A stretch of DNA of 64,000 nucleotides. Origin: Paracoccaceae bacterium (lineage in GTDB: Bacteria; Pseudomonadota; Alphaproteobacteria; Rhodobacterales; Rhodobacteraceae). The DNA lies in the NCBI GenBank assembly GCA_016938875.1, contig JAFGTV010000008.1:62001-126000 (forward strand), given 5' to 3'. The notes beneath the pieces are model-generated. The model had not been told where the DNA came from. It did not search any database and saw only the letters and a list, made by a program, of their open reading frames with translations. The position numbers and the translations under genes are program-made. This document shows, one piece after another, positions 27,097 to 36,665 of this stretch (its first letter is position 1; every line of letters begins with the position of its first letter).

Positions 27097-28335
27097 CTAG
27101 CGGCGCAACAGGTCCGCCTGCGCAGCGTCCTCGATCGCCCAGGCCGACAGCGCCTCGGCGATGCCCGCCACGGCCTTGGCCCGCCAGGCGGGATCGGTCA
27201 GGTTCTCGCGGTCCTCTTGCGCCGAGAGGAACCCCAACTCGATCAACACCGAGGGGATATCGGGCGATTTCAGCACCGAGAACCCCGCCGACAGGCGCGG
27301 CCGTTTGTGCAGCCGTCCGACATGGGTTTTCAGCCCCGCCACGATGGCATCGGCCAGCCGGTCGGCGCGCGGCGCCGACTCGGTCCGGGCCAGGTCCATC
27401 AACACCCCCGCGATCACGTCGTCCTGATCGCTCAGGTCCACCCCGGCCAGCAGCGCGTCGCGGTCATGGCGTTCGGCCAACAACGCCGAGGCCGTGTCCG
27501 ACGCCGTGTCCGACAGCGTGTAGACGGTCGAGCCCGTCGCATGCCCATCCGTCAGCGCATCGGCATGCAGCGATATGAACACATCCGCGTGCGCCTGGCG
27601 GGCGATGTCGATACGGGTTTCCAGCGGCACAAAGAAATCCCCGTCGCGGGTCAGCACCACCTCGAACCCCGCGCGGATCAGCCCCTCGGCCAGTTCGCGG
27701 CCAAAGCCCAGCATCAGGTCGGCCTCGCGCACACCTTCGCGTTCGGCGCCGGGGTCGATACCGCCATGGCCGGGGTCGAGCACCACCCGCAGCGGACGGG
27801 TGCCATCCTGGCGGCGGCGTGGCGGGGCCATGGGTTCCGCCGCTGGCAGGCCCCACAGGGCGGCCTCGGGCGCGCGGCTTTGGGCGGCAAAGCGTGCCGC
27901 GTCGGTCGGGGTCAGCGCCACGTCCAGCCGGGCGCGGCCGCTGACCGGGTCGCGGCTCATCCGGGCGGTGGTGACGGCCTGCGGCCCGGACAGGTCCAGC
28001 ACCAGCCGCGACCAGCCCGGACGCACCGCGCCGGCGCGCGCCGCACGCACCCGGTCGGTGTCGATCAACGCGCCGGGGTCGGTGCCGTTCCAATCCACCT
28101 CGCGGAAATCGGCCACCAGTCGCGGCGGGCCGTCCAGGGTATAGACCCGGTAGGGCACCGGCTGGCTGAGATCGAGGCGCAGCGCGATGCCCCCGCCCGG
28201 CCCCGCCCCGATCGACGAGGCGGCCGGATCAGGCCGCGCCAGCGCCGAGAGATCCTGCGCGGAGACAGGCCCAAGGGCGCCCAGCCACAGCAGGGCCGCC
28301 ACCGCGAGCCGGGAAAAGGGGAAACGAATGTGCAT
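27097..28335 (-). CDS. N-acetylmuramoyl-L-alanine amidase with AMIN domain
   Basis: This 412-aa periplasmic enzyme removes stem peptides from MurNAc during daughter-cell separation (AmiC-like). A signal peptide ends near ALGPVSA. The AMIN targeting domain (about 40-140) is followed by an Amidase_3 domain with zinc ligands in VLDPGHGGIDPGA and SLHADALTD and the catalytic glutamate in VLIELGFLS. A regulatory-helix-like region with DTASDTAS lies between them. It is the first gene of the minus-strand wall-synthesis cluster. Confidence 0.94.
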   Translation of the reverse strand: MHIRFPFSRLAVAALLWLGALGPVSAQDLSALARPDPAASSIGAGPGGGIALRLDLSQPVPYRVYTLDGPPRLVADFREVDWNGTDPGALIDTDRVRAARAGAVRPGWSRLVLDLSGPQAVTTARMSRDPVSGRARLDVALTPTDAARFAAQSRAPEAALWGLPAAEPMAPPRRRQDGTRPLRVVLDPGHGGIDPGAEREGVREADLMLGFGRELAEGLIRAGFEVVLTRDGDFFVPLETRIDIARQAHADVFISLHADALTDGHATGSTVYTLSDTASDTASALLAERHDRDALLAGVDLSDQDDVIAGVLMDLARTESAPRADRLADAIVAGLKTHVGRLHKRPRLSAGFSVLKSPDIPSVLIELGFLSAQEDRENLTDPAWRAKAVAGIAEALSAWAIEDAAQADLLRR

Positions 28336-28512
28336 GACTGCCCGATTGATCCGGTTTTGCGGAAAAGATAGCGCAGCGCGGGGGGGACGGGAACACCTGA
28401 TATTGGGGCGCGGGATCGGACGTGGCGGCCTGAAACACCCCGGTTGCGCCAGGCCGGCAAATGGCTAGTCTCGACCCGTGTCGTCGTTGCGCCCTTTGAA
28501 CGAGGTGATTTC

Positions 28513-28953
28513 TTGATCCAGAAATTTGTACTGCCCCTTGCCGCCGCCCTTGGCCTGAGCGCGCTTTTCGGCGCCACGCCCGTGCATGCCGCTGATACGA
28601 CGGTCAAGATTCGGCCCGACGCCGAGCCCTTTGTCGTCAAATGGTTCGGCTCGCCGGACCAGATTCATATCGTCTGGCGCCTGCTCGACATGGACGGAAA
28701 GATCGGCATATGCGGCGCCTACGCCCTGAAGGGGCACTCCATGTCGGCAACGTCCCGTACCTCGCTCAAGGAGTTCACGGTGACCATGGACGGCAAGGAA
28801 ATCCTCAAGAGCATCGACTTTTTCACCAGGTACGACACGCCCGCCGCCCTGCCCGGCGCCACGGCGGCCTGCCACAGCACCGGGTATCCCGTCGCGGGCA
28901 ACCGCAAGCGGGACTTCCTTTTGTCCCCGTCGCAAAAACGGTACCGGATGTAG
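28513..28953 (+). CDS. Secreted protein of unknown function, 146 aa
   Basis: A clear Sec signal peptide (MIQKFVLPLAAALGL..., cleavage after VHA) is followed by a domain of about 120 residues with two cysteines (ICGAY and ACHST) that may form a disulfide. I recognise no family. The start is TTG at 28513 with CGAGGTGA about 8 nt upstream. The gene is monocistronic: divergent from the amidase gene and convergent with superoxide dismutase across a bidirectional terminator. Confidence 0.75.
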   Translation: MIQKFVLPLAAALGLSALFGATPVHAADTTVKIRPDAEPFVVKWFGSPDQIHIVWRLLDMDGKIGICGAYALKGHSMSATSRTSLKEFTVTMDGKEILKSIDFFTRYDTPAALPGATAACHSTGYPVAGNRKRDFLLSPSQKRYRM

Positions 28954-28979
28954 ACCGCCGGCACAGGACGGTAACGCAA

Positions 28980-29006
28980 AACGGCCGCCCCGATCGGGCG
29001 GCCGTT
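28980..29006. terminator. Bidirectional hairpin between convergent genes
   Basis: The stem AACGGCCGCCC (28980-28990) pairs with GGGCGGCCGTT (28996-29006) around a 5-nt loop. A TTTT run follows on the minus strand, while the plus side has only GTCGTTTC. It lies between the stops at 28953 and 29032. Confidence 0.85.
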
Positions 29007-29031
29007 GTCGTTTCATCGCGGGTTCGGAGGA

Positions 29032-29640
29032 TCAGGCCGCGGACAGGCGCGCGGCCACGTTTTCCCAGTTCACCAGGTTGTCGAGGAAGTTGGTCAGGTA
29101 GGCCGGACGCTTGTTGCGAAAATCGATGTAGTAGGAATGTTCCCACACATCGCACCCCAAGAGCGCGGTCTGGCCAAAGCACAGCGGGTTCACCCCGTTT
29201 TCGGTCTTGGTGACCTTGAGCGTGCCGTCGGTGTCGACCACCAGCCAGCACCAGCCCGATCCGAACTGCCCCGCACCGGCGGCGGCGAACTGGTCCTTGA
29301 ACGCATCGACCGAACCAAAGGCGTCGGTGATCTGCGCCACCAGTTCGGACGGCATGGCCGATTTGCCCGGTCCCATCATCTCCCAGAACTGGGTGTGATT
29401 CCAATGCTGGCTGGCGTTGTTGAAGATCCCGTTCTGCGCCACCGCGCCGGCCTGGTAGGTGCCCTTGACGATCTCTTCGAGCGACTTGCCCTCCCACTCG
29501 GTCCCGGCGATCAGCTTGTTGCCGTTATCGACATAGGCCTTGTGGTGCAGGTCGTGGTGATACTCCATCGTTTCCTGCGACATGCCCAGGTCGGCCAGCG
29601 CGTCATGGGCATACGGAAGGTCGGGAAGTTCGAAAGCCAT
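29032..29640 (-). CDS. sodB: Superoxide dismutase, Fe type
   Basis: This 202-aa cytoplasmic enzyme dismutates superoxide. Metal ligands are H28 (EYHHDLHH), the histidine of HWNHTQFW, and Asp/His of GCDVWEHSYY. The glutamine in NNASQHWNH and the AGAGQFGSGW segment point to the iron-type (or cambialistic) group. The ATG at 29640 has GAGAGGGG upstream. It is 67 bp from the end of the sarcosine oxidase operon, which produces H2O2, and may be transcribed separately. Confidence 0.96.
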   Translation of the reverse strand: MAFELPDLPYAHDALADLGMSQETMEYHHDLHHKAYVDNGNKLIAGTEWEGKSLEEIVKGTYQAGAVAQNGIFNNASQHWNHTQFWEMMGPGKSAMPSELVAQITDAFGSVDAFKDQFAAAGAGQFGSGWCWLVVDTDGTLKVTKTENGVNPLCFGQTALLGCDVWEHSYYIDFRNKRPAYLTNFLDNLVNWENVAARLSAA

Positions 29641-29706
29641 AATGGGCCCCTCTCGGTTGGTGTTCTGCGTCACTTTGCCCTAGATGGCCGTCCGCCCCCC
29701 CCAAGG

Positions 29707-30264
29707 TCAAGCCCCGGAGGGAAAATACCCAACCGCGCCGCCCGGTTGCGCGGCCTCGGCCAAAAGCGCGCCGACATAGACCGCGACCGAACGGAAACAG
29801 ATCAGCGAAAACGCCCCGTCCCCCTCGGCCCAGATGGCCACGGGCACCTGCGCCAGCCGGGTGCGCCGCATCGCGCCGGGACCAAAGGCGGCGGGCGACA
29901 GATCGGCGGGCGACAGCTTGGCCAGCACCTCGCGCGCATGGGGGCCGGTGACGCGGAACACCGCGCGCGCGTCCGAGACATCGACCACGGTGGCATGAAC
30001 CCCGACCAGCGCCTTTTGCAAGGAGGCCAGGGCCTCGGCCACATCCTGCCGGGGCAGCAGGATCAACGCCTCGTCCGGCGACATCCAGCCAATGCCCCGC
30101 GCCCCGTCAAAGCGGCATTCCAGCGGCCCGGGCATCGCAACCCCCGCCACCGCGCGGGCGGCGGCGGCGATCTTGCGCGCGGACAAGGCGCCCCGCAGGG
30201 TGATCATGCCCTGTGCGGGCGCTTGGGCGATCTGGGCGATCATGGGGGTGTGCGGATCAGACAT
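29707..30264 (-). CDS. soxG: Sarcosine oxidase gamma subunit
   Basis: This 185-aa subunit of heterotetrameric sarcosine oxidase structurally supports the alpha subunit's folate side. It resembles a shortened aminomethyltransferase-like (GcvT) fold with VVDVSDARAVFRVTGPHAREVLAK near the middle. The start overlaps the end of soxA by 8 bp, consistent with translational coupling. It is last in the operon. Confidence 0.93.
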   Translation of the reverse strand: MSDPHTPMIAQIAQAPAQGMITLRGALSARKIAAAARAVAGVAMPGPLECRFDGARGIGWMSPDEALILLPRQDVAEALASLQKALVGVHATVVDVSDARAVFRVTGPHAREVLAKLSPADLSPAAFGPGAMRRTRLAQVPVAIWAEGDGAFSLICFRSVAVYVGALLAEAAQPGGAVGYFPSGA

Positions 30265-33200
30265 TCTGCTTCTCCCCCTCGGGGTCGTAAAACACGGGCG
30301 AGACGATGCGCGCGGGCTGCGGTGGGCCGTCGAGGCGGGCGAACTCGATCACCTCGCCCATCCGGTCGGGTCCGTGACGCACCAGGCCCATGGCAATCCC
30401 GCGCCCCAGCGTCGGCGAGAAATAGGTCGAGGTGACCCGGCCCTGGGTGTTGCGCTGGCCGTTGGCGGTCTGGCCCTTGTCCAGCGCATAGGCCCCATCG
30501 GGCAGCACCGATCCATCCAGCGTTTCCAGACCCACCAGTTTCCACCGCTCCGGGTCCACCATATGCGGGCGTTGCTGCGCGCGCTTGCCGATGAAGTCGT
30601 CCTTTTTCTTCGACACCGCCCAGTCCAGCCCCAGATCCTGCGGGATCACCGTGCCGTCGGTTTCATCGCCGATCATCACGAACCCCTTTTCGGCCCGCAT
30701 GATATGCAGCGCCTCGGTGCCATAAGGCATGACGCCCAGATCGGCCCCGGCCGCCAGGCAGGCATCCCAGAACGCCCGACCCTGCCCCGCCGGCACCGCC
30801 ACCTCAAAGCTCAATTCGCCCGAGAACGAAATCCTGAACACCCGCGCGGGAATGCCCGCCAGCGTGCCCTCGCTCCACCACATGAAGCTGAGCGCCTCTT
30901 TCGACAGGTCCATTCCGCCCAAACGCTCCAGCAGCACCCGCGCCTTGGGGCCGACAACGGCGACCTGGGCGAACTGCTCGGTCAGGTTGACCACGTGGAC
31001 CTTGAGATCCCACCACTCGGTTTGCAGCCATTCCTCGAGGTGCTGGTGAACATGATCGGCCCCGCCGCTGGTGGTGTGGCACACGAACGCGTCCTCGGAC
31101 AGCCGCGCCACCACGCCATCATCCATCAGAAAACCGTTTTCCGAACACATCAGACCATAGCGGCAACGCCCCGGCTTCAGCGTGGACATCATGTTGGTAT
31201 AGACCAGGTCCAGAAACTTGCCCGCATCCGGCCCCTGAACCAACAGCTTGCCCAGGGTCGAGGCATCCAGCAGCCCGACATTGCGGCGGGTGTTGCTGAC
31301 CTCGCGATACACGGCCGCCTCGCGCAGCTCGCCGGGTTGGGGATAGCAATAGGGGCGGCGCCACTGGCCCACCGGCTCGAACGCGGCATTGTGATCCTCG
31401 TGCCAGTCCTGCATCGGGGTGCGGCGCAGCGGCTGAAAGATCTCGCCGCGCGCCTCGCCCGCGATCGCGCCCATGGTCAGCGGCGTATAGGGCGGGCGAA
31501 AGGTCGTCGTGCCCACCTGCGGGATCGTCGTGCCCAGGCTATCGGCCAGAACGGCCAGTCCGTTGATATTGCTCAGCTTACCCTGATCGGTGGCCATGCC
31601 CAGCGTGGTATAGCGCTTGGTGTGTTCGACGCTTTCATAGCCCTCGCGCGCGGCCAGTTGCACGTCGGACACCTTTACGTCGTTCTGATAGTCCAGAAAC
31701 ATCTTCATCCGCAGATCGGGCCCGGCGCGGCCCGGCATGATCCATATCGGCTGCATCGGGGCCTCGTCCTCGGCGCGGGCAACGGCGGCCTTGGCGTTGG
31801 CAGCCAGGCCCAGCGCCGCGGCGGCTGCCGCCCCGGCCCGGCCCGCGTCGGCCTGACACGCGCCCGCCGCCAGCGCGCCATTGGCCGCCCCCGCCGCCAG
31901 CACAAAGGGCTGACCGTCCTGCCCACCGGGCGCGCGGGCGGCGTCGGGGCGAAACATCGCGCGGGCCTCGTCCCAGACCAGCTTGCCGCCGCAATGGGAC
32001 CACAGATGCACCACCGGCGACCAGCCGCCCGACATCGCCACCGCGTCGCAGGCGATGCTCTCGACCGGCAGGCCGATGCCGCCCGCGTTGCCGATGCCCA
32101 CGCCGGTGACGCGGGTCTTGCCCTTGACCTTGACCACCGCGCGGTCGGTCAGCACCCGCACCCCGCGCGCGCGGGCCGCCTGCACCAGCGGGCCGTCGGC
32201 CACCGCACGCGCATCCAGGATCGCGGGCACCGCCAGCCCTGCGTCCAGCAGCGCCAGGGCCGTGCGATAGGCGTCATCGTTATTGGTCACGATCACCGTG
32301 CGCGCACCGGGCGCCACGGCCCAGTTCACCACGTAGTCCCGCACCGCCCCGGCCAGCATCACGCCCGGCACATCATTCCCGGGAAAGGCCAGCGGACGTT
32401 CGATCGCGCCGGTGGCGGTGACGATCTGGCGGGCGCGAATTTTCCACAGCCGATGCCGCGGGCCGGGCGTATCCGGCGCGTGATCGGTCAGCCGTTCATG
32501 GGCCAGCGCATAGCCGTGGTCATAGACCCCGGCCCCCTGGGTTCGGGTGCGCAGGGATACATTGTCCATATCTTTAAGTTCTTGCAGGGCGCTCTTTATC
32601 CATGCATCGGCGGGTTTTCCGTCGATCTGCACGCCATCGACCGGCGCGCGCCCACCCCAATGGGCGGTCTGCTCGATCAACAACACCTGCGCGCCAGCCC
32701 GTCCCGCGACCAGCGCGGCCTGCAACCCGGCCACGCCACCGCCCACCACCAGCAGATCGACATGGGCGTGGAAATGCTCATACCGGTCGGCATCGGGATC
32801 GGTGGGGGCCCGGCCCAGCCCGGCGGATTGCCGGATCACCGGCTCATACACATGTTTCCAGAACGCGCGCGGCCACAGGAACGTCTTGTAGTAGAATCCC
32901 GCTGGCAGCACCCGTGCCAGCCGCGCGTTCAGCGCACCGATATCAAAGGCCAGCGAGGGAAAGCGGTTCTGGCTTTCGGCCACCAGCCCCTGGAACAGCT
33001 CGGTCGTCGTGGCGCGCTGGTTCGGCTCGAACCGCGCGCCCTGGCCCAGGCCGACCAGGGCGTTGGGCTCTTCGGCGCCGGCGGCGACCGCGCCGCGCGG
33101 GCGGTGATATTTGAACGAGCGCGCGACCATCACCCGGTCATTGGCCAGCAAGGCCGCGGCCAGCGTATCCCCGGCAAAGCCCGTGCAGTCCTGCCCGTCA

Positions 33201-33265
33201 AAGGCGAAATCCAAAGGCGCGGCGCGGTCGATCAGCCGCCCGCCAGTCTCCAGGCGAAAGCTCAT
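30257..33265 (-). CDS. soxA: Sarcosine oxidase alpha subunit
   Basis: This 1002-aa cytoplasmic subunit carries an N-terminal ferredoxin-like region (about 1-100), then an NAD-binding Rossmann domain starting VVGGGVAGLQAAL (about 165-450). A C-terminal aminomethyltransferase-type tetrahydrofolate domain (about 600-1000) follows. The complex oxidises sarcosine to glycine, feeding the methyl carbon to tetrahydrofolate or releasing formaldehyde, with H2O2 as by-product. The ATG at 33265 overlaps the soxD stop by 3 bp; two more ATG-like positions upstream are inside soxD. Confidence 0.97.
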   Translation of the reverse strand: MSFRLETGGRLIDRAAPLDFAFDGQDCTGFAGDTLAAALLANDRVMVARSFKYHRPRGAVAAGAEEPNALVGLGQGARFEPNQRATTTELFQGLVAESQNRFPSLAFDIGALNARLARVLPAGFYYKTFLWPRAFWKHVYEPVIRQSAGLGRAPTDPDADRYEHFHAHVDLLVVGGGVAGLQAALVAGRAGAQVLLIEQTAHWGGRAPVDGVQIDGKPADAWIKSALQELKDMDNVSLRTRTQGAGVYDHGYALAHERLTDHAPDTPGPRHRLWKIRARQIVTATGAIERPLAFPGNDVPGVMLAGAVRDYVVNWAVAPGARTVIVTNNDDAYRTALALLDAGLAVPAILDARAVADGPLVQAARARGVRVLTDRAVVKVKGKTRVTGVGIGNAGGIGLPVESIACDAVAMSGGWSPVVHLWSHCGGKLVWDEARAMFRPDAARAPGGQDGQPFVLAAGAANGALAAGACQADAGRAGAAAAAALGLAANAKAAVARAEDEAPMQPIWIMPGRAGPDLRMKMFLDYQNDVKVSDVQLAAREGYESVEHTKRYTTLGMATDQGKLSNINGLAVLADSLGTTIPQVGTTTFRPPYTPLTMGAIAGEARGEIFQPLRRTPMQDWHEDHNAAFEPVGQWRRPYCYPQPGELREAAVYREVSNTRRNVGLLDASTLGKLLVQGPDAGKFLDLVYTNMMSTLKPGRCRYGLMCSENGFLMDDGVVARLSEDAFVCHTTSGGADHVHQHLEEWLQTEWWDLKVHVVNLTEQFAQVAVVGPKARVLLERLGGMDLSKEALSFMWWSEGTLAGIPARVFRISFSGELSFEVAVPAGQGRAFWDACLAAGADLGVMPYGTEALHIMRAEKGFVMIGDETDGTVIPQDLGLDWAVSKKKDDFIGKRAQQRPHMVDPERWKLVGLETLDGSVLPDGAYALDKGQTANGQRNTQGRVTSTYFSPTLGRGIAMGLVRHGPDRMGEVIEFARLDGPPQPARIVSPVFYDPEGEKQNV

Positions 33266-33591
33266 GCCTCCCCCTCCCATTCAAATCCGGGATATGTCGC
33301 GGCGATGGCCTTCAGGATCGTGTCGGGCGGCGTCAGCGATTGTGCGGGATAGGTGCCGAACACCTGCAACGTGACCGTGTCGCGCGCGGCGTGGAACCAC
33401 TTGCCGCAGCCATGGGCGTGGCGCCAGCGTTCGAAATGCACGCCCTTGGGGTTCTTGCGGTGGAAAAGATAGGCCTCGAAGGCCGCAGAATCAGCACCGG
33501 GGCCTTGGCGCGTCAGATGCGCCTGGCCGCCGGGCGCCAGTTCGGTTTCGTCTGCGGCCACGCCGCAATACGGACAGGTCAGGATCAGCAT
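33262..33591 (-). CDS. soxD: Sarcosine oxidase delta subunit
   Basis: This 109-aa zinc-binding subunit starts MLILTCPYCGVAADETEL, whose C-x-x-C pair, with the later HAHGCGKWFH, forms the zinc site. The full-length family is about 90-110 residues. It sits between the 59-aa membrane-protein gene upstream (57 bp) and soxA downstream (overlap). Confidence 0.95.
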   Translation of the reverse strand: MLILTCPYCGVAADETELAPGGQAHLTRQGPGADSAAFEAYLFHRKNPKGVHFERWRHAHGCGKWFHAARDTVTLQVFGTYPAQSLTPPDTILKAIAATYPGFEWEGEA

Positions 33592-33648
33592 GACGCCCCC
33601 TCGGTCTGGACTTGGCTCAGACGGGTGGGGGCGCGCCGATCGGCCCCC

Positions 33649-33828
33649 TTATTCTTCAGGCAGCGGGTAGACCTGCACAGAGGTCGAGCCACCGCCGGCC
33701 CCGCCGGAATAGATGACGCCGCCGAAAAGCCCCAACAGCAGCGGCGCGAGCAGACCAAAGCCCAGCCCCAGCCAGATCGGAGCGTTCTTGGGAAGCAGGT
33801 CCACGTAGGTTGAATCGTCGTTCGACAT
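33649..33828 (-). CDS. Small single-pass membrane protein inside the sarcosine oxidase operon, 59 aa
   Basis: A 59-residue protein with a short acidic N-terminus (MSNDDSTYVDLLPKN), one hydrophobic segment (about 18-41), a Gly/Ser-rich linker and a C-terminus ending PLPEE. GGAGAGG lies about 6 nt before the ATG, a strong site. It lies between soxB (154 bp) and soxD (57 bp) on the same strand. No family is known to me. The position suggests a link to sarcosine oxidation, perhaps membrane attachment or an unrelated small protein inserted in the operon. Confidence 0.75.
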   Translation of the reverse strand: MSNDDSTYVDLLPKNAPIWLGLGFGLLAPLLLGLFGGVIYSGGAGGGSTSVQVYPLPEE

Positions 33829-33982
33829 GAGCGCCTCTCCGAATTGCTTTCGCGGCAATCTATTGAAACGGCGCGGCGGGTCAAGGCGACCAATCGCCCA
33901 AAGCCCCCCCGTGCGACACCGCGGCTCAGGCCCCGGGACGTTTCGCGGGGACGGGCCCGGCCGGAACATGCGGCCAGCGCGC

Positions 33983-35236
33983 TCAATGCGCCACCCCCGC
34001 GGCAACGCTTTCGTCGATAAAGCGACCCTGGGCAAAGCGGTCCAGCCCGAACGGGGCGGCCAGTGGTCCCGGGTCGCCGCGGGCGACCATCTGGGCCATC
34101 GCCCAGCCCGATCCGGGGATCGCCTTGAACCCGCCCGTGCCCCAACCACAGTTGATGAAACAGCCCCCCAGCGGGGTTTTCGAGATGATCGGCGAGCGGT
34201 CGCCGGTCATGTCCACGATGCCGCCCCACTGGCGCAGCATCTTCAACCGCGAAATCATCGGAAATGTCTCGATCAGCGCGCGCACGGTTTCCTCGATATG
34301 CTGGAAACTGCCGCGCTGGGTATAGTTGTTGAACCCGTCCGCACCGCCGCCGATGACCATCTCGCCCTTGTCGGACTGGCTCATGTAGCCATGCACGGTG
34401 TTGGCCATCACCACCACGTCCATGCACGGCTTGATCGGTTCGGACACCAGCGCCTGCAAGGCCACCGATTCCACCGGCAGGCGGAACCCCGCCATATCGG
34501 CCAGCACACCGGAATGCCCCGCCACCACGATCGCCAGCTTGCCGCAGGTGATCGCGCCCTTGGTGGTCTCGATCCCGGTGACCTGCCCGGCCTTTTGGCG
34601 GATGGCCGTCACCTCGCATTGCTGGAGGATGTCGATACCCATCGCCGAACAGCCCCGCGCATAGCCCCACGCCACCGCGTCATGGCGCGCGGTGCCGCCG
34701 CGCGGCTGCCACAGCGCGCCCAGCACCGGATAGCGCGGCCCCTCGATATTCATGATCGGGCACAGTTGCTTGACCCGGTCGGGGCCGATGAATTCGGTCG
34801 CGATCCCCTGCAACGCATTGGCCTGGGCGGTGCGCAGATAGCCGCGCACCGCGTGCTCGGTCTGGGCCAACATCATCACGCCGCGCGGGCTGAACATGAC
34901 GTTCATGTTCAGCTCCTGGCTGAGATCCTCGTAGAGACCACGCGCCTTTTCATAGATCGCCGCCGACGGATCCTGCAGGTAGTTCGAGCGGATGATCGTG
35001 GTGTTGCGCCCGGTATTGCCCCCGCCCAGCCAGCCCTTTTCGATCACCGCCACGTTGCGCATGCCAAAGGTGCGGCCCAGGTAATAGGCCGTGGCCAGCC
35101 CGTGACCGCCCGCCCCCACCACGATCACATCATAGTGAGATTTCGGCGCCGGCGAGCGCCAGGCCCGGCCCCACCCACTGTGATAGCGGGTCGCCTCGCG
35201 GGCGACGGCAAAGGCGGAATAGCGGGTCGTGGACAT
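33983..35236 (-). CDS. soxB: Sarcosine oxidase beta subunit
   Basis: This 417-aa catalytic subunit of the DAO/GlyOX flavoprotein family has a nucleotide loop VVGAGGHGLATAYYLG (39-54). The GGTARHDAVAWG segment holds H185 at the place where the family attaches FMN covalently to histidine. It oxidises sarcosine at its non-covalent FAD and passes electrons to FMN and O2. The ATG at 35236 has AAGGGGA 8 nt upstream. It is the first gene of the operon (B, small protein, D, A, G), divergent from ccmI across 196 bp. Confidence 0.97.
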   Translation of the reverse strand: MSTTRYSAFAVAREATRYHSGWGRAWRSPAPKSHYDVIVVGAGGHGLATAYYLGRTFGMRNVAVIEKGWLGGGNTGRNTTIIRSNYLQDPSAAIYEKARGLYEDLSQELNMNVMFSPRGVMMLAQTEHAVRGYLRTAQANALQGIATEFIGPDRVKQLCPIMNIEGPRYPVLGALWQPRGGTARHDAVAWGYARGCSAMGIDILQQCEVTAIRQKAGQVTGIETTKGAITCGKLAIVVAGHSGVLADMAGFRLPVESVALQALVSEPIKPCMDVVVMANTVHGYMSQSDKGEMVIGGGADGFNNYTQRGSFQHIEETVRALIETFPMISRLKMLRQWGGIVDMTGDRSPIISKTPLGGCFINCGWGTGGFKAIPGSGWAMAQMVARGDPGPLAAPFGLDRFAQGRFIDESVAAGVAH

Positions 35237-35432
35237 GGACGAATCCCCTTGCTGGGCGGGCTTTGGCAGGCCCTTGATGCACCGCGCGGCGCGCGCGGCC
35301 CTGCCTGCCAACGGCATGCCATCAAAAGAACGCGACATCGCCCCGAGGGCAAGGGGGCGGGGTGCCTTTTCCCTTTCTCTGGGCGACTTTGCGTAATAGA
35401 TCGACAGACGAAGTTGCCAAGGATACCGCCGG

Positions 35433-36665
35433 ATGCTGTTTACCATCGTCTCCATCGGATTGGCCGCGGTCATCGCGGCGATCCTGTTTGTCACGCTGGT
35501 GCGGGGCCGGCGCGGGGATGCGCCCACCGCTGCGTATGACCTGCGCGTCTATCAGGACCAGCTGCGCGAGGTCGAGCGCGACCTGGCCCGCGGCATCATC
35601 ACCGAGGAAGAGGCAGGCCGCATCCGCAACGAAGTCTCGCGCCGGGTGCTGGAGGCCGACCGCAAACTCAAGCAACAAACCGGCGCCACCCAGGCCCCGC
35701 AGGGGGCCAACCTGGTGGCCGGGGTGGTGATCGTGGTGGCGCTGCTGGGCGGGGCCTGGCTGGTCTATTCGCGCACCGGCGCGCCGGGCTATCCCGACCT
35801 GCCGCTCAGCGCGCGCATCGCCGCCGCCGACGAGGCCCGGCAGGACCGCCCCCGCCAGGCCGAGGCCGAGGCAGAGGCCATCCCCTTCCCCAACCAGCCC
35901 GCCGCCGATCCCGAGCATGTGGCGATGGTGGCCAAGCTGCGCGACGTGGTGGCCGAGCGCGGCGACGATCTGCGCGGCTATCTGCTGCTGGCCCGCAACG
36001 AGGCGGCGCTGGGCAATTTCCAGGCCGCCTACAAGGCCCAGTCCAAGGCGATCGAGCTGAAACAAGGCCGCGCCACCGCCGAGGATTTCGCAACCCTGGC
36101 CGACATGATGGTGCTGGCCGCAGGTGGCTATGTCTCGCCCGAGGCCGAGGCCGCCCTGGTGCAGGCGCTGAACCGCGACAGCTCGGATGGCACATCGCTT
36201 TATTACTGGGGCCTGATGCAGATCCAGGTCGGCCGCCCCGACATCGCGTTCCGGATCTGGCGCCAGCTTTTGTCGATCTCGCAGCCTGACGATCCCTGGG
36301 TGGCCCCGGTGCGGTCCCAGATGGAAGAACTGGCCTGGCGTGCGGGCGTTGAATACACCCTGCCCCCGCTGGCCGCCGGCCCGATGCGCGGCCCCTCGTC
36401 CGAGGACATGGAAGCCGCCGCCGACATGACCCCCGAACAGCGCCAGGAGATGATCCGCGGCATGGTGGCCAACCTGTCGGACCGCCTGGCGACCGAGGGC
36501 GGCTCGCCCCAGCAATGGGCACAGCTCGTCAACGCGCTGGGTGTGCTGGGCGATACAGCGCAGGCCTCGGCGATCTGGACCGAGGCGCAACAGGTCTTTG
36601 CCCAGAATCCGCAGGCGCTGGAAACCGTGCGCGCCGCCGCCCGCGCGGCCGGCGTGGCCGAGTGA
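35433..36665 (+). CDS. ccmI: c-type cytochrome biogenesis protein CcmI
   Basis: This 410-aa inner-membrane chaperone presents apocytochromes c to the haem lyase complex. It has two N-terminal transmembrane helices: residues 1-22, and the VAGVVIVVALLGGAWLV stretch near 90-110. Between them is the charged loop typical of CcmI, with YQDQLREVERDLARG; a periplasmic TPR-rich C-terminal region follows. AAGGA precedes the ATG. The ruvX start overlaps its stop. The c-type cytochrome in this window would be a client. Confidence 0.95.
   Translation: MLFTIVSIGLAAVIAAILFVTLVRGRRGDAPTAAYDLRVYQDQLREVERDLARGIITEEEAGRIRNEVSRRVLEADRKLKQQTGATQAPQGANLVAGVVIVVALLGGAWLVYSRTGAPGYPDLPLSARIAAADEARQDRPRQAEAEAEAIPFPNQPAADPEHVAMVAKLRDVVAERGDDLRGYLLLARNEAALGNFQAAYKAQSKAIELKQGRATAEDFATLADMMVLAAGGYVSPEAEAALVQALNRDSSDGTSLYYWGLMQIQVGRPDIAFRIWRQLLSISQPDDPWVAPVRSQMEELAWRAGVEYTLPPLAAGPMRGPSSEDMEAAADMTPEQRQEMIRGMVANLSDRLATEGGSPQQWAQLVNALGVLGDTAQASAIWTEAQQVFAQNPQALETVRAAARAAGVAE

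Noticed and set aside
30092-33352. 1086-codon plus-strand open frame
   Set aside because: It lies antisense to soxA and soxG. Its protein is rich in His/Gln/Arg/Gly, as expected of a shadow frame in GC-rich DNA, with no domain motif.
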